Assembly (NCBI RefSeq): GCF_001677275.1
Contig: NZ_CP016177.1
Location: 496,001-560,000 of the forward strand
Length of the DNA: 64,000 bases
Reading direction: 5' to 3'
Origin: Vibrio breoganii
GTDB taxonomy: Bacteria > Pseudomonadota > Gammaproteobacteria > Enterobacterales > Vibrionaceae
Shown here: positions 30,578 through 41,676 of the stretch, piece by piece
How the letters are laid out: each line of letters starts with the position of its first letter
Numbering within the stretch: the first letter of the stretch is position 1
The notes under the pieces: generated by a model
The model's input: only the letters and a program-made list of their open reading frames with translations
What the model was told of the DNA's origin: nothing
Database searches by the model: none
Made by a program: the position numbers and the translations under genes

Positions 30578-31435
30578 CTAACTCTTAACAACCTTCCGCT
30601 TTATTCTCGAATGAATAAACAAAGCTAATAGTATGATGCCACCGCCAATGATAAGACGAGTCATGTCTACATCTCTATTCCAGATAGTGACATTAACAAT
30701 CAATCCTGCCGGGATCAGTGCGTTGTTCATGATGGCAAGGTAACCTGGGTCTACTTGGCTCGCGCCTCTGTTCCATAAGAAATAACCCAATCCGGAAGCA
30801 CCGATACCTAACCAAAGCAGCACACCAATTTGTGTTGGATCTGTAGGCAGTTCAGCTTTGCCCCAGATAGCCCAAGCGATGGTGACGACCACTAAAGCAC
30901 CAATATAGAACCAACCAAAGATATCTCGCTGTGCCATTTCTTCGCGGCTCTCTTTGAAATACTTATAGCCAACCTGACCAAATGCAAAACAGAGGTTAGA
31001 GCACTGGACGACTAAGAAGCCGATAAGGTAATCCTCTGTTAGGTTGTCATAGCGAATAACCAGAGCACCGATGACAGCGACAAACGCACTGACTAAATAC
31101 AGAGGATTGAATTGCTTTTTGAGGGCATCATAAATAAGGGTGACATAAATTGGGGTAAAGACGGTAAACACCAATACTTCTGGTACCGTCAGTAGCAAGA
31201 AGGATTGATAGTAGAAAATGTACATCAAACCAAGCTGGATACCACCAATCCCCATAAGTTGCAGTGCTTCGGACTTTTTCACCGCCTTTAAGCGAAGCAA
31301 AGGCAAAAAGACTACTGCTGCTAATGCGATACGAATCCAAACTGATACATATGCATCCACTTGTCCCGCTAAGTAGACTCCAATTAAACTGAATGATAAC
31401 GACCACATGATCGTTGTAATGATTAAAAATCCCAA
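30578..31435 (-). CDS. EamA/DMT-family transporter (10-TM metabolite exporter)
   Basis: A 285-residue inner-membrane protein with about ten hydrophobic helices and two EamA repeats, the drug/metabolite transporter fold used to export amino acids, carboxylates or amines. The substrate cannot be predicted. The start is probably TTG at 31435, because CGAGGTAG precedes it at proper spacing, overlapping the stop region of the upstream gene (TAG ends 2 bp away). An ATG exists only at codon 10. It is the second gene of a two-gene operon with 31438-31893. C-terminal SRIKRKVVKS is a basic cytoplasmic tail. Confidence 0.85.
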   Translation of the reverse strand: MGFLIITTIMWSLSFSLIGVYLAGQVDAYVSVWIRIALAAVVFLPLLRLKAVKKSEALQLMGIGGIQLGLMYIFYYQSFLLLTVPEVLVFTVFTPIYVTLIYDALKKQFNPLYLVSAFVAVIGALVIRYDNLTEDYLIGFLVVQCSNLCFAFGQVGYKYFKESREEMAQRDIFGWFYIGALVVVTIAWAIWGKAELPTDPTQIGVLLWLGIGASGLGYFLWNRGASQVDPGYLAIMNNALIPAGLIVNVTIWNRDVDMTRLIIGGGIILLALFIHSRIKRKVVKS

Positions 31436-31437
31436 AA

Positions 31438-31893
31438 CTACCTCGTATAGCGATAATGCAAGTTTTCTTGTTTACGCGGACCGCTGATTGACCAATTAAA
31501 CTCGATGGAGTCATTATTCCATTTGGCCATGCCGCTATATAGGTCATCACCACAGACATGTGCTGAATCACTAATCCATTGTTTTGTCTCAGCGTTGTAG
31601 CTGAGCACAAATAGCTCTACTGCGTTCTCTCTGCCGAAGCGGCTGTGCAGCAGCTTAATTTTTAGAGCGCCCAGACGTTGCCATATGAACTCGTTTTGAG
31701 TGTCGACAGTATGTCCATTTTGCTCAAGAGTGAAACGCCCTTGCTCTTTAAAGTAAAGGGTATCGTTTTCTTCCATCTCTATGTTGACTGAACCACTTCC
31801 TTCTCCTGCCCAACCCATCACTGAATTGGCTCCGGGTTTTGATTGGTATTGGTAGTGATTAATCAATTGCAGCTGTTGCCAAAGATCAAACAT
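31438..31893 (-). CDS. Conserved hypothetical protein, DUF6314-like
   Basis: A 151-residue soluble protein without signal peptide. It looks like a lipocalin-type beta barrel: alternating strands GSGSVNIEMEENDTLYFKEQ, RFTLEQNGHTVDTQNEFIWQ, then VELFVLSYNAETKQW, and the closing SIEFNWSISGPRKQENLHY. The terminal WSISGPRK followed by aromatic residues resembles the DUF6314 family, but I am recalling this and could not check it. Function unknown. It is translationally close to the downstream EamA gene (2 bp gap), so they may serve a common small molecule; that is conjecture. Confidence 0.7.
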   Translation of the reverse strand: MFDLWQQLQLINHYQYQSKPGANSVMGWAGEGSGSVNIEMEENDTLYFKEQGRFTLEQNGHTVDTQNEFIWQRLGALKIKLLHSRFGRENAVELFVLSYNAETKQWISDSAHVCGDDLYSGMAKWNNDSIEFNWSISGPRKQENLHYRYTR

Positions 31894-31939
31894 AGTCGCT
31901 CTCTGTCTTCCCTAGATAATTGCATCTTTTTTAGTTATA

Positions 31940-31975
31940 AAAAATCCGATAGTCACTAATGAGTATCGGATTTTA
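31940..31975 (-). terminator. Terminator of trhP-yfhL
   Basis: 11-bp arms AAAATCCGATA/TATCGGATTTT with T-rich sequence following on the minus strand. It lies between yfhL and the DUF6314-like gene. Confidence 0.85.
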
Positions 31976-31997
31976 TAGGATGATAATTTAAGTGGCT

Positions 31998-32255
<258 letters not shown>

Positions 32256-33629
32256 TTATTTACCTGATGGGTTACGAGTATCTTGACCAGAGTTAAGGTT
32301 GCGCATTAGCAAGCCAAACTCTAGGTTCATGTCTTGTGGTACTGGGATAAATACAAAGTGCCCATTACCCTTAGCATCGTCGATGCTCTCAGATTTACGG
32401 TTCTCCATGACTTCAAGGTTGAAGACAACGTTACCTTCTGGAGTCATTAGCTCTAGGCTATCACCGACCAAGAATTTGTTCTTCACTTCTACTTCAGCAA
32501 GATCGCCACGGCGTTTGCCGGTAAACTCACCTACAAACTGTTGTGAGTCTGATACTGAATAGCCGTACTCATAGTTCTGGTAAGCATCATGGGTATGACG
32601 ACGAAGGAAACCTTCAGTGTAGCCACGATGTGCAAGGCTCTCTAGAGTTCCTAGTAGGTTCTCATCAAATGGCTTGCCTGCAACAGCATCATCAATTGCT
32701 TTACGATATACCTGAGCAGTACGTGCACAGTAATAGAAAGACTTAGTACGACCTTCGATCTTCAAAGAGTGTACACCCATCTTAGTTAGACGCTCTACGT
32801 GCTGTACCGCGCGTAGGTCTTTAGAGTTCATGATGTAGGTACCATGCTCATCTTCGAATGCCGCCATTTTCTCTTCAGGACGATGAGATTCAGATAGAAG
32901 CACAACCTCGTCAGTTGGCTTACCTAAACCTAGAGTATTGTCTGGACGCTCTTGGCTCTCTTGAGGAACCGCTTCTTGAATTTCAACAATTTGACCTGTC
33001 TCATCTTCCGTTGCTTTCTCTGCTTTGTACTCCCAACGACATGCGTTGGTGCAGGTGCCTTGGTTCGGGTCACGCTTGTTGATGTAACCTGACAGTAGGC
33101 AGCGACCAGAGTACGCCATGCAAAGAGCACCGTGTACAAAGATTTCTAGTTCTGTTTCAGGGCAGTGCTCACGGATCTCTTCGATTTCTTCAAGAGAAAG
33201 CTCACGAGAAAGGATAACGCGCTCTACACCTTGAGTAGACCAGAACTTCACTGTCGCCCAGTTTACTGCGTTTGCTTGAACGGATAGGTGAATAGGCATG
33301 TCCGGGAATGCTTCACGAACCATCATGATAAGGCCTGGATCTGACATGATCAGAGCGTCAGGGCCCATTTCAACCACGGGCTTAAGGTCGCGGATAAAGG
33401 TTTTTAACTTAGAGTTATGAGGCTGGATGTTACAAACCACATACAGTTTCTTGCCTTGGGCATGTGCTTCATTGATACCGATTTGCAGGTTTTCGTGGTT
33501 AAACTCATTGTTACGAACACGAAGACTGTATCGTGGTTGGCCTGCATAAACCGCGTCTGCGCCGTATGCAAATGCGTAGCGCATGTTTTTTAGGCTACCC
33601 GCAGGAGAAAGTAATTCTGGTGTGAACAT
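32256..33629 (-). CDS. trhP: tRNA 5-hydroxyuridine synthesis protein TrhP (YegQ, U32 family)
   Basis: A 457-residue protein of the U32 'peptidase' family. It carries the family signature EIFVHGALCMAYSGRC (about residues 165-180) with cysteines for an iron-sulfur cluster, and ELLSPAGSLKNMRYAFAYGA at the N-terminus. TrhP makes ho5U at tRNA position 34, the first step to cmo5U, in a prephenate-dependent manner in E. coli. No real protease residues are expected. It is upstream of and coupled to yfhL. Prephenate is made by the tyrA and pheA products elsewhere in this window. Confidence 0.93.
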   Translation of the reverse strand: MFTPELLSPAGSLKNMRYAFAYGADAVYAGQPRYSLRVRNNEFNHENLQIGINEAHAQGKKLYVVCNIQPHNSKLKTFIRDLKPVVEMGPDALIMSDPGLIMMVREAFPDMPIHLSVQANAVNWATVKFWSTQGVERVILSRELSLEEIEEIREHCPETELEIFVHGALCMAYSGRCLLSGYINKRDPNQGTCTNACRWEYKAEKATEDETGQIVEIQEAVPQESQERPDNTLGLGKPTDEVVLLSESHRPEEKMAAFEDEHGTYIMNSKDLRAVQHVERLTKMGVHSLKIEGRTKSFYYCARTAQVYRKAIDDAVAGKPFDENLLGTLESLAHRGYTEGFLRRHTHDAYQNYEYGYSVSDSQQFVGEFTGKRRGDLAEVEVKNKFLVGDSLELMTPEGNVVFNLEVMENRKSESIDDAKGNGHFVFIPVPQDMNLEFGLLMRNLNSGQDTRNPSGK

Positions 33630-33768
33630 GTTTGTATACTCTATTCTGATTTCAAGTCAGGATCTCGCCACCTTGTAGCGAGATATAAGGAGGGCGAATT
33701 TTACGGGATCGTCGCAAAAATCGCCACTAAAAAGTATACATGTCACAGAATGTAGTGGGTAATTAGGG

Positions 33769-34677
33769 TTAGTTTTTCTCTAAACCGCCTAATTCGGTAT
33801 GTAAATTGCCCACCAAAGCCAGCAATTCACTGCTCATCAATGAAAAGTCAGCATCAAAACGAGCGGCTTTATCTTCACGAGGAATGTCTTCGTTTTGATC
33901 TTTTACCTCTTCACCAAACTTAATTCGCTTCAAACTCGCGTCTTCTGCAAGGATAAATTCGACACGTTCCTGCCAATTTAACGCCAATTTTGTAACAAAC
34001 TTATTCGCTTCGATATGATTTAGGATTTCTTCGCTTTGTAAATCTTGCTGCTTACAACGGATGATGCCACCGTCTTCTAGCGCGGATTTTAGCTCTGCTT
34101 CAGCGAGGATTTCGAAGCCTGTTGGTTGGCTTTCGCCCTTAACCCATTCGGTCAACGTCGTCTCAACGGGTGTCTCTGGTAGGGCTGGTACTACAGGTAA
34201 ACTACCGATGGTTTTACGCAGTAGCGCAAGCGCATCTTCTGCTTTTTTCGAGCTAGCAGCATCCACAAGAATGACACCATCTTCGATGGAAACAAGCAGG
34301 TAGGTAAGTTGGCTACGAGTGAAGGCGCGAGGCAGTAAATCCATAAGGATTTCATCTTTGATGGTATCGCGCTCAGTCTTCTTCAGACGGCGGTTTTCCT
34401 GCTCTTCAAGCATATCAACCTTGTTCGCCACAGCATCATTGACCACTGAAGCAGGAAGCAGTTTTTCTTCTTTTTTTGCACACAGCAGAATGCGATTTTG
34501 CGCGACATGGCTGAGTAATTGATCTTGGCCTGGCATCGCAAAAGACCAACCAAATTTTTGTTTGTCTTGGCTGCCGCAAGGCTTGAATTGAAACTCTTTA
34601 AGTTGCTCTTCAAGAGCTTCAGCTTGTATGTCTACTTCACGGTTGAAGCGATAGACTAGGCAGTTTTTAAACCACAT
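33769..34677 (-). CDS. rdgC: Recombination-associated protein RdgC
   Basis: A 302-residue ring-forming DNA-binding protein (E. coli: 303). It binds double-stranded DNA without sequence preference and restrains RecA. Typical RdgC blocks: [13 protein letters not shown] at the start, [10 protein letters not shown] (about 40-49), [15 protein letters not shown] (about 66-80), and [10 protein letters not shown] (about 113-122). It is soluble, monocistronic and divergent from phoB. Confidence 0.97.
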   Translation of the reverse strand: MWFKNCLVYRFNREVDIQAEALEEQLKEFQFKPCGSQDKQKFGWSFAMPGQDQLLSHVAQNRILLCAKKEEKLLPASVVNDAVANKVDMLEEQENRRLKKTERDTIKDEILMDLLPRAFTRSQLTYLLVSIEDGVILVDAASSKKAEDALALLRKTIGSLPVVPALPETPVETTLTEWVKGESQPTGFEILAEAELKSALEDGGIIRCKQQDLQSEEILNHIEANKFVTKLALNWQERVEFILAEDASLKRIKFGEEVKDQNEDIPREDKAARFDADFSLMSSELLALVGNLHTELGGLEKN

Positions 34678-34789
34678 GATGTGTCTCTGTATTGCAATGG
34701 GAAAACCTAATGATAAAGGAAGGTTTGTACCTATGCCTAATACAATATTCGTCTTGTGCGATGAATTTATTATGATTTTTTGTTTTCAA

Positions 34790-34823
34790 TAGACACAAAA
34801 GTGTCATAATTTAGCAAGATAAT
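34790..34823 (+). promoter_or_regulatory. Predicted Pho box and -10 of phoBR
   Basis: TAGACAC-AAAA-GTGTCAT at 34790-34807 has the 7-4-7 layout; the second half matches CTGTCAT at six of seven bases, the first half is poor. GATAAT lies at 34818-34823, exactly 10 bp beyond, the position required when PhoB replaces the -35. PhoB autoregulation is known in other bacteria. Confidence 0.6.
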
Positions 34824-34859
34824 AAGCCGAGTTTACGAATAATCGAGGTTATCAGAAAA

Positions 34860-35549
34860 ATGTCTAGAAGAATCCTAGTTGTAGAGGATGAAGCACCAAT
34901 TCGCGAAATGCTTTGCTTTGTTTTAGAACAAAAAGGTTATGAAACGGTAGAAGCTGAAGACTACGATACCGCGGTAAGTATGCTCAAAGAACCCTTTCCA
35001 GACTTGATCCTTTTAGATTGGATGTTGCCTGGTGGTACTGGTATTAACTTCATCAAGCACCTTAAGCGTGATGAAATGACGCGTAACATTCCAGTTGTGA
35101 TGCTGACTGCTCGTGGAGAAGAAGAAGATAAGGTGAAGGGCCTAGAAGTAGGCGCTGATGATTACATCACCAAACCTTTCTCACCAAAAGAGCTACTTGC
35201 TCGCCTGAAAGCAGTGATTCGTCGTGCATCGCCAACCTCAACAGAAGAGGTGATTGATGTGCAAGGACTGCGTCTTGACCCTGTATCACACCGAGTGACG
35301 GCTCATGACCAAGCACTGGATATGGGACCAACCGAATTTAAGATGCTGCACTTCTTCATGACGCACCAAGAGCGTGTCTATAGCCGTGAGCAGCTTCTGA
35401 ACCATGTTTGGGGCACCAATGTTTACGTGGAAGACAGAACCGTCGATGTTCACATTCGTCGTCTGCGTAAGGCGCTGGAAGCCACTGAGCATCATAAACT
35501 TGTTCAAACTGTACGCGGTGCAGGTTACCGATTCTCGACCAAAGCCTAA
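34860..35549 (+). CDS. phoB: Phosphate response regulator PhoB
   Basis: A 229-residue OmpR-type response regulator, same length as E. coli PhoB. Receiver domain with DE (10-11), phosphorylated Asp in [10 protein letters not shown] (near 53) and Lys in [10 protein letters not shown] (105); winged-helix DNA-binding domain from about 130, with [16 protein letters not shown] and VRGAGYRF. It activates phosphate-starvation genes by binding Pho boxes. It lies 36 bp upstream of phoR. Confidence 0.98.
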   Translation: MSRRILVVEDEAPIREMLCFVLEQKGYETVEAEDYDTAVSMLKEPFPDLILLDWMLPGGTGINFIKHLKRDEMTRNIPVVMLTARGEEEDKVKGLEVGADDYITKPFSPKELLARLKAVIRRASPTSTEEVIDVQGLRLDPVSHRVTAHDQALDMGPTEFKMLHFFMTHQERVYSREQLLNHVWGTNVYVEDRTVDVHIRRLRKALEATEHHKLVQTVRGAGYRFSTKA

Positions 35550-35585
35550 CCAGCAGGCTCGTCGAACTCTGGAGTACGCCTTTAG

Positions 35586-36899
35586 ATGGTAGAAAAACTG
35601 ACATGGAGAAAGCTGGCTTTAGAGCTGGCTTTTTTTTATACACCTTGGGTTTTGCTTGGATGGTTTGTAGGATACATGCCATGGATGCTACTGATTGCAA
35701 CCGTATTGCAATTAGGGTGGCATCTGCATAATCAAATCCGTTTTTCACAGTGGCTGTGGAATGACAAGCGCCTTTCTCCTCCTTCAAGCTCCGGTAACTG
35801 GGAGCCTTTGTTTAATGGCATGTACCGCTTGCAGCAGCGTCAGCGCCGTAAACGAAAAGAGCTTACTGGGCTTATTCGCCGCTTTCGTAATGGTGCAGAA
35901 TCCTTGCCCGATGCGGTAGTGGTGTTTCGCGATGAAGGCAATATCGTTTGGTGCAACCGATTAGCACAGCAACTGCTGGGCTTTCGCTGGCCAGAGGATT
36001 CTGAACTCCCTATTACTAATCTACTTCGTTCTCCAGATTTCATTAAGTATCTGAATAAAAATGACTTTTCAGAGCCTTTAGAGATGCGCTCTCCTCTAAA
36101 CGTGGAGCGTATACTGGAATTGCGTATTGTGCCGTATACCGATGGTGAGCACCTGATGGTAGTACGTGACGTTTCTCAGCTTAAAACCCTTGAGGGTATG
36201 CGTCGTAACTTTTTTGCCAACGTGTCTCATGAACTGCGCACCCCGATGACGGTATTGCAGGGCTACTTAGAAATGACGGCCGATCCCGATATGTTGGTGG
36301 GCCCAATGTGGCCAAAAGCTCATGGAGTCATGACTGAGCAGCTCAATCGAATGAACAGCCTAGTGAATCAGCTTCTGACGCTATCTAAGATCGAAGCCGC
36401 TCCAATGGGCGGGGGTGATGATATTGTCGATGTACCGCGCATGTTGCATGTGCTTGAGAAAGAAGCTCAGGCACTAAGCGGTAGTAAAGAACATCAGCTT
36501 AAGTTTGATATTGATGAGTCGTTGAAGGTAATGGGTGATGAAGACCAGTTGCGCAGCGCCATCTCTAACTTGGTTTACAACGCGGTGAAATATACGCCAG
36601 CGGGCTCACATATCCATGTTACCTGGAATGAGACCGTACAAGGTGCTTACTTGCAGGTCGCCGATACGGGTGAGGGAATCGAACCTCAGCATTTGCATAG
36701 GCTGACCGAGCGCTTTTATCGGGTTGATAAGGCACGCTCAAGAGAAACCGGTGGCAGTGGTTTAGGTTTGGCTATCGTGAAGCACACCCTGAGTCATCAC
36801 GATTCACTGCTAGAAATACAAAGTGAAGTGGGCAAGGGCAGTCAGTTCTCCTTTGTGCTGCCTAAGCGCTTAGTAGCTAGGGAGTTAGCACAATCGTGA
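35586..36899 (+). CDS. phoR: Phosphate regulon sensor kinase PhoR
   Basis: A 437-residue histidine kinase (E. coli: 431). A short N-terminal membrane region (about 10-50) is followed by a charged linker, a PAS domain (about 95-195, [17 protein letters not shown]), the HisKA domain with phosphorylated His215 in [15 protein letters not shown], and the ATPase domain ([29 protein letters not shown]). It has no large periplasmic sensor, in line with sensing through PstSCAB/PhoU. Its stop overlaps the start of the PstS-like gene by 4 bp (GTGA), so the two are coupled. Confidence 0.97.
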   Translation: MVEKLTWRKLALELAFFYTPWVLLGWFVGYMPWMLLIATVLQLGWHLHNQIRFSQWLWNDKRLSPPSSSGNWEPLFNGMYRLQQRQRRKRKELTGLIRRFRNGAESLPDAVVVFRDEGNIVWCNRLAQQLLGFRWPEDSELPITNLLRSPDFIKYLNKNDFSEPLEMRSPLNVERILELRIVPYTDGEHLMVVRDVSQLKTLEGMRRNFFANVSHELRTPMTVLQGYLEMTADPDMLVGPMWPKAHGVMTEQLNRMNSLVNQLLTLSKIEAAPMGGGDDIVDVPRMLHVLEKEAQALSGSKEHQLKFDIDESLKVMGDEDQLRSAISNLVYNAVKYTPAGSHIHVTWNETVQGAYLQVADTGEGIEPQHLHRLTERFYRVDKARSRETGGSGLGLAIVKHTLSHHDSLLEIQSEVGKGSQFSFVLPKRLVARELAQS

Positions 36900-37849
36900 G
36901 ACGCTCGTTGATTGCTGGTGTGCTGGTTTTTGTGACGTCCTTTTGTAGCGCATCAACCCCTTTACCAGATTACAAAGCCATTCAAGGTATCTCGGGTAAT
37001 CTAACATCCGTGGGCTCAGACTCCCTTGCGGGTATTATCACTGCGTGGGCGGAAGAGTTTTCTGCCCTGTATCCTAGCGTTAATGTTCAGGTGCAAGCCT
37101 CAGGCAGTTCAACGGCTGTTCCTGCTCTTACTGAGGGAACGGCGCAGTTTGGGCCTATGAGCCGGGAAATGCAGCCGAGTGAAATTGCTGCTTTTGAACG
37201 CGAGTATGGCTATGCGCCTACTGAGCTTGTAGTGGCACTTGATGCTTTGGGCGTATTTGTACATCAAGACAACCCAATTCAAGGGCTGAATTTTGTTCAG
37301 CTGGATGCCATCTTTTCAATCACTTACTTTTGTGGCACCAATCGATATATCGATACCTGGAGTGACCTTGGGGTGTTGCAGCCTTGGGGTAAGCTAAAGA
37401 TACAAAAGTATGGGCGTAACCCGGTGTCGGGCACTCATGGTGTGTTTAAGAGTAAAGTATTGTGTGGTGGAGACTTTGACAGCTCGGTAAATGAGTTGTT
37501 GGGGGCGACGTCTGTGGTTCAGGGCGTTGCTTCGTCGGTATCCTCTATCGGGTACTCGGGCGTAGCATCAAAAGCGGTAGGCACGCGTTTGCTCCCTATT
37601 GCTGAGTATGATGATAACTATACGCTACCAACACCAGAGAACATTATTAGCGGTAAGTACCCACTGAGCCGCCAGCTTTATATCTATGTCAATAAGCAGC
37701 CGAACAAGGCGTTGCCGCGAAGTCAGCGTGAGCTGATTCGTTTTATCTACTCCAAACAAGGGCAACAAGCGGTATCTCGTGAAGGGTATATTCCCATCTC
37801 CCGTGAGCTGGCTCAAAAAGAGCTGAGCAAGGTCGATTTGAAACTATAA
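36896..37849 (+). CDS. PstS-like phosphate-binding periplasmic protein
   Basis: A 317-residue secreted binding protein of the PstS family. The GTG start at 36896 overlaps the phoR stop; the signal peptide is about 1-19 ([10 protein letters not shown]). The phosphate-binding class signatures are [20 protein letters not shown] and [13 protein letters not shown] (about 35-80), MSREM, and [13 protein letters not shown] (about 176-188). It is coupled to phoBR and not to the pst permease genes, which lie 4 kb downstream without a pstS of their own. It could supply those permeases or act in sensing. A terminator follows. Confidence 0.88.
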   Translation: MRRSLIAGVLVFVTSFCSASTPLPDYKAIQGISGNLTSVGSDSLAGIITAWAEEFSALYPSVNVQVQASGSSTAVPALTEGTAQFGPMSREMQPSEIAAFEREYGYAPTELVVALDALGVFVHQDNPIQGLNFVQLDAIFSITYFCGTNRYIDTWSDLGVLQPWGKLKIQKYGRNPVSGTHGVFKSKVLCGGDFDSSVNELLGATSVVQGVASSVSSIGYSGVASKAVGTRLLPIAEYDDNYTLPTPENIISGKYPLSRQLYIYVNKQPNKALPRSQRELIRFIYSKQGQQAVSREGYIPISRELAQKELSKVDLKL

Positions 37850-37869
37850 AGGGCTCACAGAGCCCTTTT
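37848..37869. terminator. Bidirectional terminator between pstS-like gene and ppx
   Basis: Arms AAAGGGCTC/GAGCCCTTT with a 3-base loop, and short T runs on both strands, between two convergent genes. Confidence 0.8.
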
Positions 37870-37871
37870 AG

Positions 37872-39434
37872 CTATCTTTCTTCAAGTAAATCACCAAACT
37901 CGAACCTCAATCCCCAGCCGGCACTGTGCCAATAGAACTGCTCTTGCTCTAAGTCTGATATCAATAAGCGATTTTCTCGCAAATGATCTAAATCCGAGTG
38001 AGACAATACCCAATCGCCATCCTCAATGGTGAGTTGCCAAAGGCCGGCCTTTGCATCATTTCGCGAGACATTAATCACAATGGAGAGGCGCAAAATCTTG
38101 ATAAGCTCAAGGATGTCTTCCTTGGCATACAAGCTAAACTCATCCATCTCACTGAGCTTTAAAGCCTTTCTGTGATATCGAACTAGAGTGGCGATCAACC
38201 TTTGTTGCTCGCTGTTGAAGCCGGGCATATTGGTATGCTGAAGAAGGTAGTGAGAATGTCGGTGGTAGCCTCGATAGTTCAGGCTCAATCCTACTTCATG
38301 CAATAAGGCAGCCCAGTTAAGTAGCTTGACCAATTCGCTGCTCTTTTCTAACTCCGTATCGGCAATCACTTGTTTAAGGAAATGCTTGCTGTGCTGTCTC
38401 ACTCGATTAGCTTGCTCGACATCGATTCTGTGCTGAAGTGCTAGGTTCTCCGCTGTACGCATACGAATATCGGAATGTGCAAAGCGCTCTTCCATCTCAT
38501 ACATTGCCCCTTCCCGCAGGGCGCCGGAAGAGTAATGAAGCTCTTCGATCTCTAGGGACTGCAGAATGGCTTGTAAGATAGCAACGCCAGGAGCGAGCAC
38601 TGACAGTCGCTCCTCGATAATGCCCTTGATCGCTATCTTCTCTACCTTCTTAAACTCACAAAGGTGCTTCACCAGCTTTTTGAGGCGCTTGGGTGTGATG
38701 ATACCGTCTTCATAGTCCAGGCTAATCAAACACTCACGAATGGCTTTTACTGTTCCAGAGGACCCTAAGGTTAACTCCCAGCCATGTCGCTTGTATTGCT
38801 TCGCCAGAAACTCCAATTCTCGCAGGGCTGCAAGGTTTGCGGCAGCGAAGTTCTTGGTATTGAGCTTTCCGTCGCTAAAGTAGCGATGAGCGTAGCTAAC
38901 ACACCCCATCTGCTGGCTATTGACCAGCTCTGCTTCAAAGCCTTCGCCAATCACAAGCTCGGTACTACCACCACCGATATCGACAACAAGTTTGCTCTTG
39001 GATACGGGTTGAGTGTGAGCAACACCTAAATAGATAAGGCGCGCCTCTTCTTCACCCGGAATCACTTCAATGGGAAAGGGAAGCACTTGTCTTGCTCGCT
39101 GAATAAATAGGTGGGCATTGTTGGCAATACGCAGGGTATGGGTGGCAACGATTCTCACATTGTCTTTTTTGAACCCGTCCAGTCGTTCGGCGAACATCTT
39201 CAAGCAATCGAGGCCACGTTGCATGGCCTCGTTGGTGAGATTGTTGCGCGAGTCCAGTCCACTAGCCAATTTAACTCGTTGCTTATGGCGACTGATTATC
39301 TGTAGGTCTTGCCCTACCACCTTTGCGACCACCATATGGAAGCTATTGGAGCCAAGGTCAATGGCTGCAATATCTTTTTCTGGGGTAGCCTCACTGCTGT
39401 GCATCACGTCAGGATGCTTCAATTGTTTGCTCAC
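37872..39434 (-). CDS. ppx: Exopolyphosphatase
   Basis: A 520-residue Ppx/GppA-family phosphatase (E. coli Ppx: 513). The actin-like phosphate-binding blocks are [17 protein letters not shown] (about 24-40), [13 protein letters not shown] (about 123-135, the catalytic Glu region) and [14 protein letters not shown] (about 146-159), with a C-terminal HD-like helical domain ([23 protein letters not shown], in part). It removes terminal phosphates from polyphosphate. It overlaps ppk by 26 bp at the start, so the synthase and the hydrolase are made from one message. The ATG at 39434 lies within ppk; no separate ribosome-binding site stands out. Confidence 0.96.
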   Translation of the reverse strand: MSKQLKHPDVMHSSEATPEKDIAAIDLGSNSFHMVVAKVVGQDLQIISRHKQRVKLASGLDSRNNLTNEAMQRGLDCLKMFAERLDGFKKDNVRIVATHTLRIANNAHLFIQRARQVLPFPIEVIPGEEEARLIYLGVAHTQPVSKSKLVVDIGGGSTELVIGEGFEAELVNSQQMGCVSYAHRYFSDGKLNTKNFAAANLAALRELEFLAKQYKRHGWELTLGSSGTVKAIRECLISLDYEDGIITPKRLKKLVKHLCEFKKVEKIAIKGIIEERLSVLAPGVAILQAILQSLEIEELHYSSGALREGAMYEMEERFAHSDIRMRTAENLALQHRIDVEQANRVRQHSKHFLKQVIADTELEKSSELVKLLNWAALLHEVGLSLNYRGYHRHSHYLLQHTNMPGFNSEQQRLIATLVRYHRKALKLSEMDEFSLYAKEDILELIKILRLSIVINVSRNDAKAGLWQLTIEDGDWVLSHSDLDHLRENRLLISDLEQEQFYWHSAGWGLRFEFGDLLEER

Positions 39435-41502
39435 TCAGTCTTCTAGCCTGCTTTTCTACTTGTTTAATATACTCGTAGGTAGCGATCTGAGAGCGAACCT
39501 TGCGGCGATTTCCTCGTGCCACGTAGCTGTTCGACATCTCCTTGTCGATCCATCGAGCCTTAACGGTATCTGTAAATTGTAGCTCCATAATATCAATGAT
39601 TCTTTGCTTTAGCTTATTATCATTAATCGGCGCTGCTACCTCGATACGGTGCTCTATATTCCTAGTCATCCAATCTGCCGATGAGATAAACACCTTAGGG
39701 TCGCCATTATTCTCGGTAATGATGACTCGCGGGTGCTCAAGAAAACGGTCTATGACACTGATGACTTTGATATTCTCACTGATCCCTTCTACTCCTGGAA
39801 CAAGAGAGCACATGCCTCTAATGATCATGCGTATAGAGACACCCGCACTGCTTGCTTGATAGAGCTTGTTGATCAGCCCTTTATCTACGAGGTTATTGAT
39901 CTTAAGGGTGATCCCACTTCTGTTGCCCAATTCTGCGTTCTCTATCTCATCATCTATTAGCTTGTAGAGACGCTTGCGTGAGTTCTTTGGAGAGACGATC
40001 AACTGATGAAAGGCAACAGGGCGATAAGGATTCTCAATATATCCAAAGACATTACGAACCTCATCAGTAATCTCTGGCTTGGCGGTCAGCAGAGAGTAAT
40101 CGGTATAGATGCGAGCTGTTTTCTCATGGAAATTACCGGTACCTATATGAGCGTAGCGCTTTATTTCGCCACCTTCACGGCGGCTAATTAATAGCAACTT
40201 AGAGTGTATCTTTAGACCGGGAGCACCAAAAACCACTTGTACTCCAGCGTCGGTTAACCGCTTTGACCATAAGATATTCGCTTGTTCATCAAAGCGCGCC
40301 TGCAACTCAACCACAACGGTCACTTTCTTGCCGTTGTTTACCGCATCAATCAATGAATTCATGAGCTTTGAGTGTTTGGCGACGCGGTAGATATTGATCT
40401 TAATACTGAGCACTTTTGGATCAAACGATGCTTGCCTGACAAGCTCAGAGACGTGATCAAAGGTGTGGTAAGGGTAATGAAGCAAAATATCTTCCGCGCT
40501 AATGGCATCAAAGCTGTTGTTGTACTGCTCAAATACGGCGGATTTAAGTGGTGGCAATGGCTTATTTTCTAGGTAGTCACGGCCTACGTTTGGAAAGCCA
40601 ATGAAGTCCTTGAAGTTATGATAGCGCCCACCCGGTATTAAGCTGTCATAGTTGGAGATCTCAAGTTTTCGGCATAGAAATTCTAGCATTTCACGTGGCA
40701 TGTCTTTCTCGTAAACAAAGCGCACAGGCATGGCGGATAGACGCTGACTCAGGCCTTCCGACATTTGCTCAAGTAGGCTGTGCTCAACCTCGTGACTGAG
40801 ATCGTACTCCGCATCTCGGGTCATCTTCATGGAATAACAGTTGATTTCATCGTACTCAAAGAAGCCATTGAAGATATCGTCTAGGCAGTAGCGAATCACG
40901 TTGTCTAACAGGATGATAGTCTTACGACGCTTTCCCTTCTGCTCTGGCACCATAACAAAGCGTGGCAGGTGATCGGTTGGGATCTCCAGCAGTGCGTATT
41001 GCGCTACGTTGTCTTTGACGAGCGCTACGCTTAGGTAAGCGTATTCATCTTTGAGGAAATCCAGTACATTAATATCCTCATGCATTACGACAGGCGTGAT
41101 ATGGGGCAGTACTTGCTTACGAAAGAACTTTTTGAGCCATTGCTGCTGAGTTTCGTTGAGCTGCGCTTCGTTGACTAAGAAGATACGGCGGCGGGCCATT
41201 TCGAGAAGCAATTCGCTATACAACTCGTCAAATCGCAGATTGAGTTTCATTGCCTTGCTTTGCATTTTGCTGAGTAGGCGTTTTGAATTGTCTTGACGAC
41301 CTCGTTCTTGGTTGATCAAGATACGGCGTTTAACATCGGAAAATCGTACCTTGTAGAACTCATCGAGGTTGTTGGAAAATATGCCTAGAAACCGGATTCT
41401 TTCTATTAAGGGAACCGACTTATCAGCGGCCTCTTGCAGGACTCGTTCATTAAAAGAAAGCCAGCTAAGTTCTTTTTCTACATACAGTTTTTCTGTGCTC
41501 AT
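39409..41502 (-). CDS. ppk: Polyphosphate kinase
   Basis: A 697-residue Ppk1 (E. coli: 688). N-terminal domain [15 protein letters not shown], then the phospholipase-D-like catalytic domains with the autophosphorylated His in KIHSKLLLI (near 430) and [11 protein letters not shown], and [10 protein letters not shown] (near 587, second essential His). It polymerises phosphate from ATP in a membrane-associated manner. It is first in the ppk-ppx operon, divergent from pstC, behind a candidate Pho box. Confidence 0.97.
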   Translation of the reverse strand: MSTEKLYVEKELSWLSFNERVLQEAADKSVPLIERIRFLGIFSNNLDEFYKVRFSDVKRRILINQERGRQDNSKRLLSKMQSKAMKLNLRFDELYSELLLEMARRRIFLVNEAQLNETQQQWLKKFFRKQVLPHITPVVMHEDINVLDFLKDEYAYLSVALVKDNVAQYALLEIPTDHLPRFVMVPEQKGKRRKTIILLDNVIRYCLDDIFNGFFEYDEINCYSMKMTRDAEYDLSHEVEHSLLEQMSEGLSQRLSAMPVRFVYEKDMPREMLEFLCRKLEISNYDSLIPGGRYHNFKDFIGFPNVGRDYLENKPLPPLKSAVFEQYNNSFDAISAEDILLHYPYHTFDHVSELVRQASFDPKVLSIKINIYRVAKHSKLMNSLIDAVNNGKKVTVVVELQARFDEQANILWSKRLTDAGVQVVFGAPGLKIHSKLLLISRREGGEIKRYAHIGTGNFHEKTARIYTDYSLLTAKPEITDEVRNVFGYIENPYRPVAFHQLIVSPKNSRKRLYKLIDDEIENAELGNRSGITLKINNLVDKGLINKLYQASSAGVSIRMIIRGMCSLVPGVEGISENIKVISVIDRFLEHPRVIITENNGDPKVFISSADWMTRNIEHRIEVAAPINDNKLKQRIIDIMELQFTDTVKARWIDKEMSNSYVARGNRRKVRSQIATYEYIKQVEKQARRLSEQTIEAS

Positions 41503-41559
41503 CTTCTTTTCCGTTTTCTAGTTTGCAATGCAAGTCTAGTGCTAAAATGGGGGGAGTGA

Positions 41560-41593
41560 ATATTATTGCAGTTAGATTTCAGCCATGTGACAG
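41560..41593 (-). promoter_or_regulatory. Candidate Pho box and -10 of ppk-ppx
   Basis: On the minus strand CTGTCAC-ATGG-CTGAAAT (41593-41576) has 7-4-7 layout, matching six and five of seven bases. TAATAT (41565-41560) follows exactly 10 bp later as -10, the PhoB promoter geometry. It is weaker than the pstC box. Confidence 0.5.
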
Positions 41594-41642
41594 TGGTCAC
41601 GTTGCGTGTAAGGAAATGTGTCGCACAAACTATTACTAATTT

Positions 41643-41676
41643 GTGTCACCTTTATGTCAAATGCTTGAGTTACAAT
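41643..41676 (+). promoter_or_regulatory. Pho box and -10 of pstCAB-phoU
   Basis: GTGTCAC-CTTT-ATGTCAA at 41643-41660 is a direct repeat with 11-bp period, and TACAAT at 41671-41676 is the -10 after exactly 10 bp. This is the expected PhoB-activated promoter with the Pho box in place of the -35. Confidence 0.78.

Noticed and set aside
31128..31610. 160-residue frame overlapping the EamA and DUF6314-like genes in another phase
   Set aside because: Overlaps two better genes on the same strand and has no coherent hydrophobic or domain pattern.
39118..39582. 154-residue frame opposite ppx/ppk
   Set aside because: Shadow of two well-recognised genes.
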